A DNA stretch of 64,000 nucleotides from Panopea generosa. Its lineage: Eukaryota; Mollusca; Bivalvia; Adapedonta; Hiatellidae. The DNA lies in contig CM055899.1 in assembly GCA_029582155.1 (NCBI GenBank), forward strand, positions 54,641,853-54,705,852, read 5' to 3'. Position numbers and translations under genes: made by a program. The notes under the pieces were generated by a model, which made no database searches, was not told the DNA's origin, and saw nothing but the letters and a program-made list of their open reading frames with translations. Shown here piece after piece: positions 48,120 to 61,492 of the stretch (the first letter of the stretch is position 1; the number at the start of each line of letters is the position of its first letter).

Positions 48120-49330
48120 TGTTGTATAAATGTATCAGTGTATATGCAGCCATGTCTTGTTCAGGTGTATATTTGCTATGTTGTTGTACAAGTGTATCAG
48201 TTAATATGCAACCATGTCTTGTTTAGGTGTATATTTGCTATGTTGTTGTACAAGTGACTTCAAGTGTATCAGTTTACATGTAACATTTAATTGTTCAGGT
48301 CTATATATGCTATGTTGTTCTACAAGTGTTTCAGTTTATATGTAACATTTGAATGTCCAGGTTTATATTTGCTATGATGTTGTACAAGTGTATCAGTTTA
48401 CATGTAACATTCAATTGTCCAGGTATATATTTGCCATGTTGTTGTACAAGTGTATCAGTTTACATGTTACCTTCAATTGTCCAGGTATATATTTGCCATG
48501 TTGTTGTACAAGTGTATCAGTTGACATGTTACCTTCAATTGTCCAGGTATATATTTGCCATGATGTTGTACAAGTGTATCAGTTGACATGTTACCTTCAA
48601 TTGTCCAGGTTTATATTTGCTATGATGTTGTACAAGTGTATCAGTTTACATGTAACATTCAATTGTCCAGGTATATATTTGCCATGTTGTTGTACAAGTG
48701 TATCAGTTTACATGTTACCTTCAATTGTCCAGGTATATATTTGCCATGTTGTTGTACAAGTGTATCAGTTGACATGTTACCTTCAATTGTCCAGGTATAT
48801 ATTTGCTATGATGTTGTACAAGTGTATCAGTTTATATGTAACATTCAATTGTCCAGGTATATATTTGCCATGTTGTTGTACAAGTGTATCAGTTTACATG
48901 TTACCTTCAATTGTCCAGGTATATATTTGCCATGTTGTTGTACAAGTGTATCAGTTGACATGTTACCTTCAATTGTCCAGGTATATATTTGCCATGATGT
49001 TGTACAAGTGTATCAGTTGACATGTTACCTTCAATTGTCCAGGTATATATTTCCTATGATGTTGTACAAGTGTATCAGTTGACATGTTACCTTCAATTGT
49101 CCAGGTATATATTTCCTATGATGTTGTACAAGTGTATTAGTTTACATGTATCATTCAATTGTTCACGTATATATTTGCTATGTTGTTGTACAAGTGTATC
49201 AGTTTATATCTAACATTGTATTGTTCAGGGGTTTTTATTTGCTCATTTGTTGTGCAAGTGTATCAGTTTACATGCAACATTGTATTACTCAGGTGCATAT
49301 TTGCTCTTTTGTTGTTCAAGCATCAGGTGA
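48120..49330 (+). repeat. 62-bp minisatellite with 3-4 unit higher order
   Basis: TGTTGTTGTACAAGTGTATC, AGTTTACATGTAACATTCAA and TTGTCCAGGTATATATTTGC follow each other at 62-bp spacing, about 19 units. TTTGCTATGATG units recur at about 48366, 48614 and 48800, that is 4 and then 3 units apart, showing higher-order duplication. The 223-codon frame passes through all three phases of the unit, giving a 62-residue period. Confidence 0.95.
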
Positions 49331-49945
49331 ATAGTTACATTCTATTCAAAAAAGGTAGGTGTCCGTTCACTGGGAAGCGTACATGCAACCATACATCTTC
49401 AGTGTATATAGTAAGCAATAATCCACTTTTCAAAAATGATATTCAATTTCTATTAATGTTAAGCTCTTGTTAAGAAATCTGTGTTTGGATTGAGATGTGA
49501 AGTAAGTTTAGATCTTATATGAATTGCTCTCGAGCCACTTTTCTATGTAGAACCAGTACTGAGTGTTGCTTTAAGAGGAAATTGGGTTTAGACTTTAATC
49601 TATTACTAGTGGTAAACATTCTATACGTTGCAAAATTGTCCCATTTTATGTTGTTAAACATTATACAATCTGTTATTGTGTTAAGTTTTATAATGTCAAG
49701 TGTTGTTTTATATAAGTTTGTGACCTACCAGCCATGTTTCGTTTCACAACTGATCCATCTATATTTCTGATGTATTTGTTTAAACTGACACCCACCAGTC
49801 TTCATTGAGATGTACATCATGTCTGAAATAAAACCAGATTTTGTTAAATTATGTAAAATAAGGTAAATGCTGCAGATGTAAACTACGTTCTGTTCATATA
49901 CAATTTGTGTTGTCTTTGGATCGATGAGTTAATTTTGTGTGGTGT
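49331..49945. other. Spacer with no convincing gene
   Basis: An 83-codon hydrophobic frame at 49519-49770 is followed by ATAAAACCAG near 49827; without homology or splice support it is not called. Confidence 0.4.
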
Positions 49946-50310
49946 TATAAAGATAGTGTCTGATGATGAGATCGGTGTCTGGTCTTTAGGCCTAATCTAT
50001 GTGATGTTCACCGACAGTGACGGTAGAGGTACCTATTTTAGGGATAAGGTCATCTGACTTGAACATTAGCCTACATCATCAGTCAGTGACTGTTTTATTA
50101 GTATTACAAATACGTTAGATTATATTGCTAAAATGCGAAAGCCATGTGGTGACAATTGAGGCGCCGGGTAGAGTAGTTAAATGTTAATCAGTACATTAAG
50201 GTGTAATGTTATATGGATACTGCCTGATGACGGGATCATTGTTCGATTTTGTTGGCCTGATATATGTCGTGTTCACCGACGCCAAAGGCAGCGGAGAATA
50301 TCACACGGAT
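49945..50310 (+). repeat. Two diverged direct repeats, about 265-bp spacing
   Basis: GATAGTGTCTGATGATGAGA and GGATACTGCCTGATGACGGG, each followed about 50 bases later by GATGTTCACCGACAGTGACG or CGTGTTCACCGACGCCAAAG, occur near 49951 and 50214. Confidence 0.65.
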
Positions 50311-50339
50311 GGGTATCATACATTTATGTTATTTAGCTA

Positions 50340-50900
50340 AGTTGAGTTTTACATGTATTATGTTCAATATAAAAACTGTTAGATACCACACACATACATA
50401 ATAAGATAATTATTTTTAAAAAAGTAAAATAGATATGTGTAATACTTTTTATGTTAAAGTTAGCTTTTTATACAAATTGTTTTCACTGTAAAGATTTTCA
50501 GAACATATTAACGATTCTTAACAATGTACAATAGTTTGATTTACATGTATATGTTAAATATAAAAACTTTTAAAAACCAAACACATACGTAATAAGATAA
50601 CTATTTTAAAAAGATAAATAAACATGTGTAATATAATACAAATTATTTTTCACTGTAAGGAATTTTAAATTAATTAACGATCCTAATCAATGTAAAATAG
50701 TTTGGTTCATTTATACATGAATACATAACATCACACGAATAAGTACAGAATGAATATTTACCTAAAATGAAAAGTAAATAGATAGAATATTAAAAAATTT
50801 AATCGGCATCTTAAGTATAAATTCTTAATTAATTGATGATGATAATTAATGTGAAATACTTTAGGTTACATGAATATGCTAGATATTAATATTACACATT
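50340..50900 (+). repeat. Three AT-rich tandem units, about 180 bp
   Basis: ATGTTCAATATAAAAACT (50350), ATGTTAAATATAAAAACT (50541) and a weaker third unit near 50720 share ATACATAATAAGATAA-type words, GTGTAATA, TTTTCACTGTAA and AACAATGTACAATAGTTTG. Confidence 0.7.
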
Positions 50901-51199
50901 TACTGAATCAAAAACGTATAAATAATTGTTTATCAAAACAAATAAGATGGTTAACAGTTTATGTTAGGGTGATATTTTTTTTCATTATTCCTGATTCCAC
51001 TGTACAGACCCTTTTTCCCCCCAAGTCCTTACATCAACATTAAGATGTTATATAATTTTCTTCTATATTCGTTCCCAGTTTGTTATTTTTCTCTTCTATT
51101 TTCCTCTATCACCAGCAGCTACGCGAACATACCAGTCTTGAAATGTTCCGCTTTCCCATTACATGTCACGAATATTGTCATCTAACAAAAAAAGAATAT

Positions 51200-51520
51200 T
51201 AAACTATGCTCAATGAATGTTCGAGGAATTGGGAACAAAATAAAAAGGGAACAAGTATTTACTTGGCTCAAATCTCATTCATTTAGTATGTGTCTTTTAC
51301 AAGAAACTCATGCAACACCTAAACATGTCGATAGCTGGAAAAAAGAATGGGGTGGTGGTATATATGTAAGTGGAAATAGCAGTAATAAAGAGGGTGTATC
51401 CATTCTTATTAATCCAAACTTCACTTTTGAATTAATTTCGTATACTGATATAGTTGTCGGCCGATTACAAGCAGTGCACATACGAGTTGACGAAAGAAAT
51501 ATCATAATAATAAATAGTTT
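51200..51520 (+). pseudogene. LINE endonuclease 5' fragment (truncated)
   Basis: On the plus strand the frame has MNVRGIGNKIKREQVFTWLK, FSMCLLQETHATP (with the metal-binding Glu of QETH), WGGGIYVSGNSSNKEGVSIL and VGRLQAVHIRVDERNIIIIN. This is the N-terminal third of an L1/Tx1-type endonuclease. After about 51515 the expected 'NVYAPN' and GGDFN blocks are absent and the sequence becomes unrelated, so the copy is broken here. It is a different, better kept copy than the minus-strand LINE at 16-20 kb. Confidence 0.85.
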
Positions 51521-51810
51521 GAATAACCGATACATCTTATATAAAGTATTACTCTTTACAACTGATATCAAATGAATTGTGCTTTAAATTAATTATGTAT
51601 TAATTTCATCATGTCTTTATTATTATATGGCATGGGGGCCTTATATCACACTAAACATAATATAATATGTCTTGCTGTTGACACGAACTGTACTTACGTG
51701 GAAGTTTTGTCTGTGGGCGATACGTATACAAAAGATAAAAAAGTTCCCCTTGCTTTTCAAAAACTGAAACAATGCCAAGATACATAGATAAATTCGTTCA
51801 ATTTATTATA

Positions 51811-51996
51811 TAGTAGAACTTTGATGGTTTGAACCCGACGGGATTGGACAAACTAGTTCAGCTTAAGGTTTGTTTGATCGTTCAACATCAACACAATACG
51901 TGTATATACATCTACATAGAAACTCCGCCGGAACCTGTGGTTCGATCTATGTGTGGTGTTCCAGCCATCCGTGATCGAGTCAACGATGTTCTAGTG
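51811..51996. mobile_element. pogo/Tigger-like MITE, copy 3 (186 bp)
   Basis: The left end TAGTAGAACTTTGATGGTTT and the internal GAACCCGACGGGATTGGACA match copies 1 and 2. The right end is CGTGATCGAGTCAACGATGT followed by TCTAGTG and TA. It is more decayed than the others, with the first base of the CAG end changed to T. Confidence 0.75.
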
Positions 51997-51999
51997 TAA

Positions 52000-52400
52000 T
52001 CTCAATGTAGCGAATTGACTTAACTTGTTTTACATCTTCTTTATCAGCTCTAATACCATTAAACACCACAGTCGATGTTTCTTTTAAAATACAAATATCA
52101 ACAACATACAACTATCAAATATACACATTATTTACTGAAACTATACATGTATGGATATTTGTCATTCGAATACAACGTAATTTGCTTTTCAGGGCATCTC
52201 AACGTCCTCCTTCTTGAATGACAGATCAGTTATATATTCATTTTCATGTAATCCTGGATTTTTTTTAATTAGAAACACAACATTAACAAAAATTCAATTC
52301 TAGATTTGTCCGAAATCCCTGAGACGTGTTCTGCCTAACGTTGAATGATTATAACGTAACACTTTAACACGGTGATCAATTGTTAAATGACCATATAAAC
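52000..52400. other. Gene-free spacer
   Basis: Nothing recognised. Confidence 0.5.
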
Positions 52401-52405
52401 AAGAG

Positions 52406-53119
52406 AGGTTACACCAAACAGGGGAATTATTTATTGCCTGATTCCCTTCGTTAGAACGGCACGAAACACATTTGCATGAGGTTGTTAATTAAAAGTGCTA
52501 TATTGTTCTATGTAGACAATTGATATTTTAAAGCCTTTTCGTACAGTTTAATTGTCACTTTTAATGTTTTATAAGTTATGAAATATAATTGACAGAGACA
52601 ATATAGAATCATAAACACAATAAAAACGGATGTGCTTTCATGTTTTAGTTTTCCCCACACAATCGTTCAAATTGGCTCTCCTTTGTTTAATTTAAACTTA
52701 ATTAGTTTACTTCGATTCAGAAACAAGTTGTCATAGTTAAATCATAATGTCGGACATATTCATTGGTTTATCCAATACTTATCACATGCAAATAAAGTGT
52801 CGTGCCAAACGAAACCGAACTTAGCTGTGGCGGAGGATCTAACCCACGACCCTCCGATGCTCAACCACTGGACCACCCTCTCATTGTTTCCAAGTGGCAT
52901 CTGTCCTTATTTGGTATCTGATATGGTTAGCATACTTATTTCAACTTTTTTTTAAAACATCAATGCAATTAAATCGCGTATCGCACAACGTGCATTCTTT
53001 AATGAAACTTTTATGTATTCCTTTACATTTCATGACATTTTTATATACATTGTTTAATAACAATACATATTTCTCACTAAGTGTTAACCATATTACTTGG
53101 CTGTCGCACGCACACTGTC
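52406..53119. repeat. Duplicated module, copy 1 (about 714 bp)
   Basis: Begins AGGTTACACCAAACAGGGGA and ends TCGCACGCACACTGTC. It is collinear and highly similar to copy 2 at 57499-58179, except for about 34 extra bases near 52755-52790 in this copy. A tRNA-like segment on the minus strand (52805-52885) has GTGGTCCAGTGGTTGAGCAT and GTGGGTTAGATCC. This is a dispersed element of unidentified class; no coding frame is shared. Confidence 0.8.
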
Positions 53120-53365
53120 GACCTGCGTTTAGACTTGCCCGAAAATTTGATTGAAATCAATAAATTATGTTGATACGTCGTCGTCATACATGTACGAACA
53201 CTGACAGAAACCTTGAACTGCAATTTATTATTGCTCCTATTAGAAATGAATTGAACAATATATATTAAATATACATGTTTATGTTAGAATGCAACTCAGA
53301 TTGTTTTTGCTCAAAGCTATATAACTGTAACGAATATGCGATGCTCTGCAGAGAATTTCATTATA

Positions 53366-54396
53366 TACGAGGAATGTCCAAAAAGTAATAGGACAACCCT
53401 GTCATTTTTTGTATTAAGGGCTTTACATGCAAACAGTGGTATCAATGGTTATTGACACATCTTCTATTGTCATAAAACATCAAATCAACCTTTAGTCATT
53501 ATTAAGTTCATGCAAAAGGCTCCATAGTAACGCGAGTTTAGAAGTACGGGTACTTTGAAATTAGATGCCATTTACAAAATTAACAATGTCTTGGAAAGAT
53601 GACAAGTTCATCAATATTGTGCCAAATGTTATAAAAATACCAGTTGGCGTAATTTCATACCATGCGCGAATGTCGTTTAAAAATTCGAAGTTATCGATAA
53701 ACATTTGAATATTGTGGGCACTTTTGAAATAACAAGTGCGAATTTATATATTAACAAAAATGGACGACGTCACGCCTAGAGTGGGAATTTGGAGTGTGAT
53801 AAAATTTTGTGTTGGGTGTATTTTGGCCCCACAGAATACTCTTAAGTTTATTTCACAAAACTCTTTAACAGAAGGCATACACTGGAGTCTTATCTATTGG
53901 TGGTACAAACGGGTTTCCAATGGTGAGTCGAAAGTAACTGACCGTCAGCGATGTGGACGACCGAATTTGTGTGTGGTTTTCCAGGGATTTAAGTCAGATC
54001 TTCGTGAAAAGTGCATTTAGTACCTCCGGGCCGTGTGCCTGAGTATACAATCTGTGGTTAGGATCTATGAGTCATCATAGTATCGTGGCATGTACCAGAA
54101 GTGGGTGCAGTACCACAAAAAGTGTGTTTTGCACAGCGGTTCATATTTCGAAAAACGAATGACTTTCATTTGAATGTCAACTTGACGTCGTACAAGTAAC
54201 ATCAAACTCCCCCGTACTTTGTTACAGATACACTTTGACTTGTCGAAATGAATGTTAAATGGTGGTGTACGATATTGAAATTGTGCATGCTTATAGTTTA
54301 AATATATAAAATTTTACATGCCAAGTTTTGTTTGGATTGAAACACTAAAAGGCATATTTCTAAATGCGTCCTATTACTTTTGGGATATACCTCGTA
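53366..54396 (+). mobile_element. mariner element relic with both inverted ends (about 1.03 kb)
   Basis: The left end TACGAGGAATGTCCAAAAAG (then TAATAGGAC) and the complement of the right end TACGAGGTATATCCCAAAAG (then TAATAGGAC) match over about 29 bases with 3-4 changes, and TA flanks both. It holds the transposase N-terminus at 53736-54020 but too little sequence for a whole catalytic domain, so it carries an internal deletion or is heavily decayed. Confidence 0.88.
53736..54020 (+). pseudogene. mariner transposase N-terminal (HTH) remnant
   Basis: Contains IWSVIKFCVGCILAPQNTLK, FISQNSLTEG and WWYKRVSNGESKVTDRQRCG followed by RPN, the mariner N-terminal helix-turn-helix pattern ('IKFC..LG....T...I', then 'WYKRF..G..SV.D..R.GRP'). 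The likely start is the ATG at 53760 (MDDVTP), not the one at 53736. After residue 80 the frame leaves the family and stops. The catalytic D,D34D block was not found before the right terminal repeat. Confidence 0.8.
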
Positions 54397-54399
54397 TAT

Positions 54400-55830
54400 T
54401 TGACAACTTGTTTAATAAAGTTAACTTTTACGAGCGTTAAAGTCCTTTACGTGCAATAATATACTACTCTGACAATTTTGCTAATGTAAAGGTCTCGTTA
54501 CTTCATTATTTTCAGATTCAGCAATGACATTCATGTCGTATAGTTGTTAGGTTGATGGACATTATTTCTTCCTCCATTCCCCGGGCTTCAAGATAATGTT
54601 ATCACATTTTGATTACGGTATGTATTGGATTTGAATTATCTATAATTACCTGTCTCCGAGAATATAACTTGTCACGTTCTTTTACATCCGTAAACATGTT
54701 AAGAGACGTTCCTGTGGGAAATTATTTTGTTTCAACGACAACTACTGTCATTTTTGTATTACCAGGGAATAAAGAAAAAATACTTTTTCCCCACTGGCTC
54801 AAGCTGATATTAAAAGAGACTTAGTGCAACTTTGACAAAATGTTCACGAAACTATACATTAGAAAAGTGTTAATGTTATGAAATTGAAATAATACAAGCA
54901 GGATTACAGTTTTTAAAGAAATGCTATATTTCGTAAATGTATGGCATGCATGACAGAAAGTATAAGCTAATGTGTGTTTAGTCTTATTAGATTTTATTAT
55001 TAAGATGATATATATTTTTTCAGGAAAATATTATAGAGAATATATTAAGGTATTTCAACATTTTAAAATTATCTTCTTTTTTTTCAATAAATCTTTCCTA
55101 TATATACTCAATGACCCTGTATATCAATATATATTGAAACATACCGAACTAATATATCGTATTGGGATTTCATGAGCTACGCGCCTTAGATAGATTAAAA
55201 ACATTGCATGCTTAAAATAACAGCATATTTTGTGACTTATTAAATGAATCACGTAATTCCATTTTGATTTTAATTTGATCCGTTACATGTATCGTGTTAA
55301 CATGTAGTTAAAGTTGTTTTATATTAGACAATAGAGTGCGAATGACGATGGTTTTATTGATTCGTTGAATATTAAGCATCATATTTATGCCATCGAGGGC
55401 TAACGGATAATCAGTTAACATAACCATTGTTTCTAGAGTTCCTGAAATGTTACCAGTACACGAGCACACCCCATCTCCACTGATACCTTATAACTTTCCC
55501 ACTTGAATCAGCGGTGGGAGACGAATGATAATGAGACAAGGTATATCAATCATCACTAAGACTGTTGCTTGGTGGGGATTCGACCTCGAAAGACGATGTG
55601 TATGTATACTCTGCTTGATAACATATTCTATAATAATGAAATGTGATATACAATTTAAAGGCATCAAACGAAATAGTGGATAAACTTATATATACATAAA
55701 TTAAATATGACATGGTATCTGATTGGCTATTGAGATAGTGTTGTTGAGAACAAAATAATAAACGTTTCTATTACAAGAATGTTGAAAAATCGTCTCAGTA
55801 TCAATCTAAATTATTTAACATATGGTTATG
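54400..55830. other. Gene-free AT-rich stretch
   Basis: No gene recognised. A GGTGGGGATTCGACCTCGAA word at about 55572 resembles a reversed tRNA B-box region and may be a SINE trace. Confidence 0.45.
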
Positions 55831-55839
55831 AGTCCTCTA

Positions 55840-55995
55840 TGGCACTGTGGTCTGGTGCGCTGTTGTCTAATAACAGCTTGTCCCTTGCCGCAGAGGTTGT
55901 TGGTTCGACGGTCAGTCCAGACCCGTCATGTGATAATGTTTATTTGCGGAAGAACAGCCTTTCTACTCAGATTCATTCTGATCAATGCATTATCA
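55840..55995 (+). repeat. tRNA-derived SINE
   Basis: The head is CACTGTGGTCTGGTGCGCTG (A-box region) with a B-box-like TTGGTTCGACGGTC at about 55900, then CAGTCCAGACCCGTCATGTG. Confidence 0.55.
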
Positions 55996-55999
55996 AACA

Positions 56000-57435
56000 A
56001 AAATACATTCTCTGATAATGGGTATACATGTCAATGACGTATCTGCCTTTAGGCCACAACACCCGGGCTTGCATATATTTTTAAGAATGCATCATTATAT
56101 CTCCTGGAAATGCCCTAAGAACGTAGGAAATGCATCCTGAAAGTCTTTTTTCTGATGGGGGAGAGGGCCATGTCCCCAAACCCCTCTCCGACGCCACTAT
56201 AACTCGGTGGGCTTGCACATCATTTTAGGGTCAGCTACTCCACTGCATGTTCTTTGTTTAAGTTTAAATATATGTTTGTCCATTCTTAAGGATTTACCGT
56301 GTGTATGTAACTTCCTCAAAATAAGAGTACATTAATTTGTCTTTGTTTTGATCAATAGTTACTGTTGTAGTTATAACTTAAATACGTGTTGGTGTTATAT
56401 TTCAAATTCAGATCGCAATGCAACTTGGTATGAAGAAGATCGCGACTACAAAATGTTCAACAAATTGATGTCAAATTGCTCGATACAAAATGCTATCTAT
56501 AGTTTACGTTTGCTTTGTATTTGAATTTATTTCGTTTACATAAACCATACATGCAATGAATACCGTATTCTTCAATACTAGAAGCTTAAATGCATAGTTG
56601 ATGTTAGGCTTATTTAAGAGTATTGAAACTATCTAAAGGAACTATATTTACTTACATCTAATTCTATTTTACCTTTGTACATATATATATCTTTATCGCT
56701 CTGTCATTCTTACTCGTTTTAACGAATATCTTTGAATATATTGTGATCATATTTAACATTTTTGTAAATGGATTATATATCACATCCTTAATTACTTTCG
56801 CCTCATCATATTCGTTTTCATATTAAAATACTTACTGTCAGATTGGTGTAGATTTTATGTTACTGAAGTCAACAATATATCTTTCAAATTTTGATTATTT
56901 GTAAATATACATTGATACACATAACTCGATTCTATAAATAGTTAAAGCCTGCGTATAGAACCTGATGTTTTCAGTATAACAACTGAATTAATTCAGTCTA
57001 CAGAAATGTTAATCGGTATTGAGGCTACTGGCCATAACATAAATCGTCTTGACGATATGCAGGAACAGACTGAAATAATATCCGTTGACAAGACACATTC
57101 ATAAGTAGACGACATCTAAACAGGTTAAGTTATTGCTTTATAGCTACACTAAACAAAATAAAAATCAACAACTGCATGATGTTTGTACTAGAACGTTTAC
57201 TGTTTTAATAAAATAAAATATATAAGATATTAAATATTGCGTCAAATGAACTGTTTAAGGGGACTAAAATTTCATCGTATTAGTAATTCCCAAGACTTTC
57301 GGAAAAAAAATCAAGAGCAAGTTTAATAAAGCAATGTTCAATATTCTTCGACTGCCAACGATGTTAACAAAGTAACGGACAGTACGTCGACTAGCGTATA
57401 TCATTTGACCTCCTTCCAAGCGCTACAAGACAGAG
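56000..57435. other. Gene-free AT-rich stretch
   Basis: A G/C-rich inverted word (GGGGGAGAGGGCCATGTCCC then CAAACCCCTCTCC) at about 56156 is similar in style to the hairpin inside the 539-bp insertion at 10.2 kb. Nothing else recognised. Confidence 0.45.
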
Positions 57436-57439
57436 TGCA

Positions 57440-57498
57440 TACGTAATTGACCTGACGTAGGCTGTTATGTAACTGACCTGACGTGGGCTGTCAGTGTA
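57440..57498 (+). repeat. 27-bp minisatellite, left remnant
   Basis: Two or three units (ATTGACCTGACGTAGGCTGT, AACTGACCTGACGTGGGCTG and TCAGTGTA) of the array that resumes at 58180; the two parts are split by module copy 2. Confidence 0.85.
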
Positions 57499-58179
57499 AG
57501 GTTACACCAAGCAGGGGAATTATATATAACCCGATTCCCATCGTTAGAAAGGCAAGAAACACATTTGCATGAAGTTGTTCAAATAAAAGTGCTATATTGT
57601 TCTATGTAGACAATTGAGATTTTAAAGCCTTTTTATACAGTTTACTTGTCACTTTCAATGTTTTATAAGTTATGAAATATAATTGACAGGGACAATATAG
57701 AATCATAAACACAATAAAAACGGACGTGCTTTCATGTTTTAGTATTCACCACACAATCGTTCAAATTGGCTCTCCTTTGTTTAGTTTAAACTTAATTATT
57801 TTACTTCGATTCAGAAACAAGTTCTTACAGTTAAATCATCACGTCGGATGCGAATAAAGCGTCGTGCCAAAGGAAACCGCACTTAGCTGTGGCGGAGGAT
57901 CAAACCCACGACCCTCCGATGCTCAACAACTCGACCACCCTTTCCTTGTCTCCAACTGGAATTTGTCCTTATCTGTATCTTATATTGTAAGCATACTTAT
58001 TTCAACTTTCTTTTAAAACATCAATGCAATTAAATTGCGTATTGCACAAAGTGCGTTCTTTAATGAAACTTTGATGGATTCCTTTACATTTCATGACATT
58101 TTTTATATACATTGTGTAATAACAATACATATTCATCACTAAGTGTTAACCATATAACTTGTCTCGCACGCACCCTGTC
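57499..58179. repeat. Duplicated module, copy 2 (681 bp), inside the 27-bp array
   Basis: Begins AGGTTACACCAAGCAGGGGA and ends TCGCACGCACCCTGTC. It is collinear with copy 1. AGTGTA stands on both sides (57493-57498 and 58180-58185), and array units lie on both sides, so the module inserted into the array. The tRNA-like segment of copy 1 is also present here (57885-57955, minus strand). The flanking AGTGTA may be a target duplication or a chance of the repeat. Confidence 0.8.
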
Positions 58180-59060
58180 AGTGTAAGTCAATGTAATTGA
58201 TCTGACATGGGCTGTCAATGTAATTGATCTGACGTGGGCTGTTAGTGTTGTTGAACCGACGTGGGTTGTCAGTGTAATTGATCTGACGTGGGCGTAATTG
58301 ATCTGATATCGGCTGTCATTGTTATTGATCTAACGTGGGCTGTAAGTGTAATTGATCTGACGTGGTCGTAATTGATCTGATGTGGGCTGCCATTGTAATT
58401 GATCTGACGTGGGCTGTCAGTGTAATTGTTCAGACGTGGGCGTTATTAATCTGACGAGGGCTGCCAGTGTTATTGACCTGACGTGGGCTGTCAGTATAAT
58501 TGATCTGACGTGGGTGTAATTGATCTGACGTGGGCTGTCAATGTAACTGATCTGACGTGGGCTGTTAGTGTTGTTGAACTGACATGGGTTGTCAATATAA
58601 TTGATCTGACGTGGACGTTATTTATCTGACATCGACTGTCATTGTAATTGATCTGACATGGGCTGTCAGTGTAATTGATCTGACGTGGGCGTAATTAATC
58701 TGACCTGGCGGCCAGTGTAATTGACCTGACGTGGGCTGTCAGCGTAATTGATCTGACGTGGGCGTAATTGATCTGACGTTGGCTGTCAATGTAATTGATC
58801 TGACGTGGACCTTCAGTGTAATTGAACTGACGTGGGCTGTCAGTGTTATTGATACGTGTATGACGTGGACTGTCAGTGTAATTGATCTGACGTTGGCTGT
58901 CAGTGTAAATGATCTGACGTGGGCTGTCAGTGTAATTGATCTGAACTGGTCTGTCAGTGTTATTGATCTGACGTGTGAATAATTGATCTGTCATGGGCTG
59001 TCAATGTAATTGAACTGACGTGGGATGTCAATGTAATTGACCTGACATGGGCTGTCAATC
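58180..59060 (+). repeat. 27-bp minisatellite with TGACGTGG in most units
   Basis: TGACGTGGGCTGTCAGTGTA then ATTGATC recurs at 27-bp spacing, mixed with shortened units that lack the CTGTCAGT part (GACGTGGGCGTAATTGATCT). About 35 units. As 27 is nine codons, frames with a VIDLTWAVS period appear; they are artefacts. Confidence 0.95.
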
Positions 59061-61310
<2,250 letters not shown>

Positions 61311-61329
61311 CGTGAATATTATACAAATA

Positions 61330-61492
61330 TCTACCTTTTTAGCGGTCACTGGTTCAAATTATTTATCCGAAGAAAATGACCATTGACCCCAAGCAGGAAA
61401 CTATTGACCGAGACTGCTTTGGGTCAATTAATAATTTAACTGTTAACCACTGAAAAGGTAGATAGTTGTTTTATTATATATATTGAATAACA
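61330..61492. mobile_element. Hairpin (foldback) MITE-like element
   Basis: The left arm ACAAATATCTACCTTTTTAG then CGGTCACTGGTTCAAATTAT, and the complement of the right arm ACAACTATCTACCTTTTCAG then TGGTTAACAGTTAAATTATT, pair over roughly 45 bases. GGGTCAAT/ATTGACCC words form further pairs inside. The whole element can fold back on itself. Family not recognised. Confidence 0.65.

Noticed and set aside
49519-49770. 83-codon hydrophobic frame followed by an ATAAAA-type signal
   Set aside because: No homology, no splice site evidence and weak signal; left as uncalled spacer.
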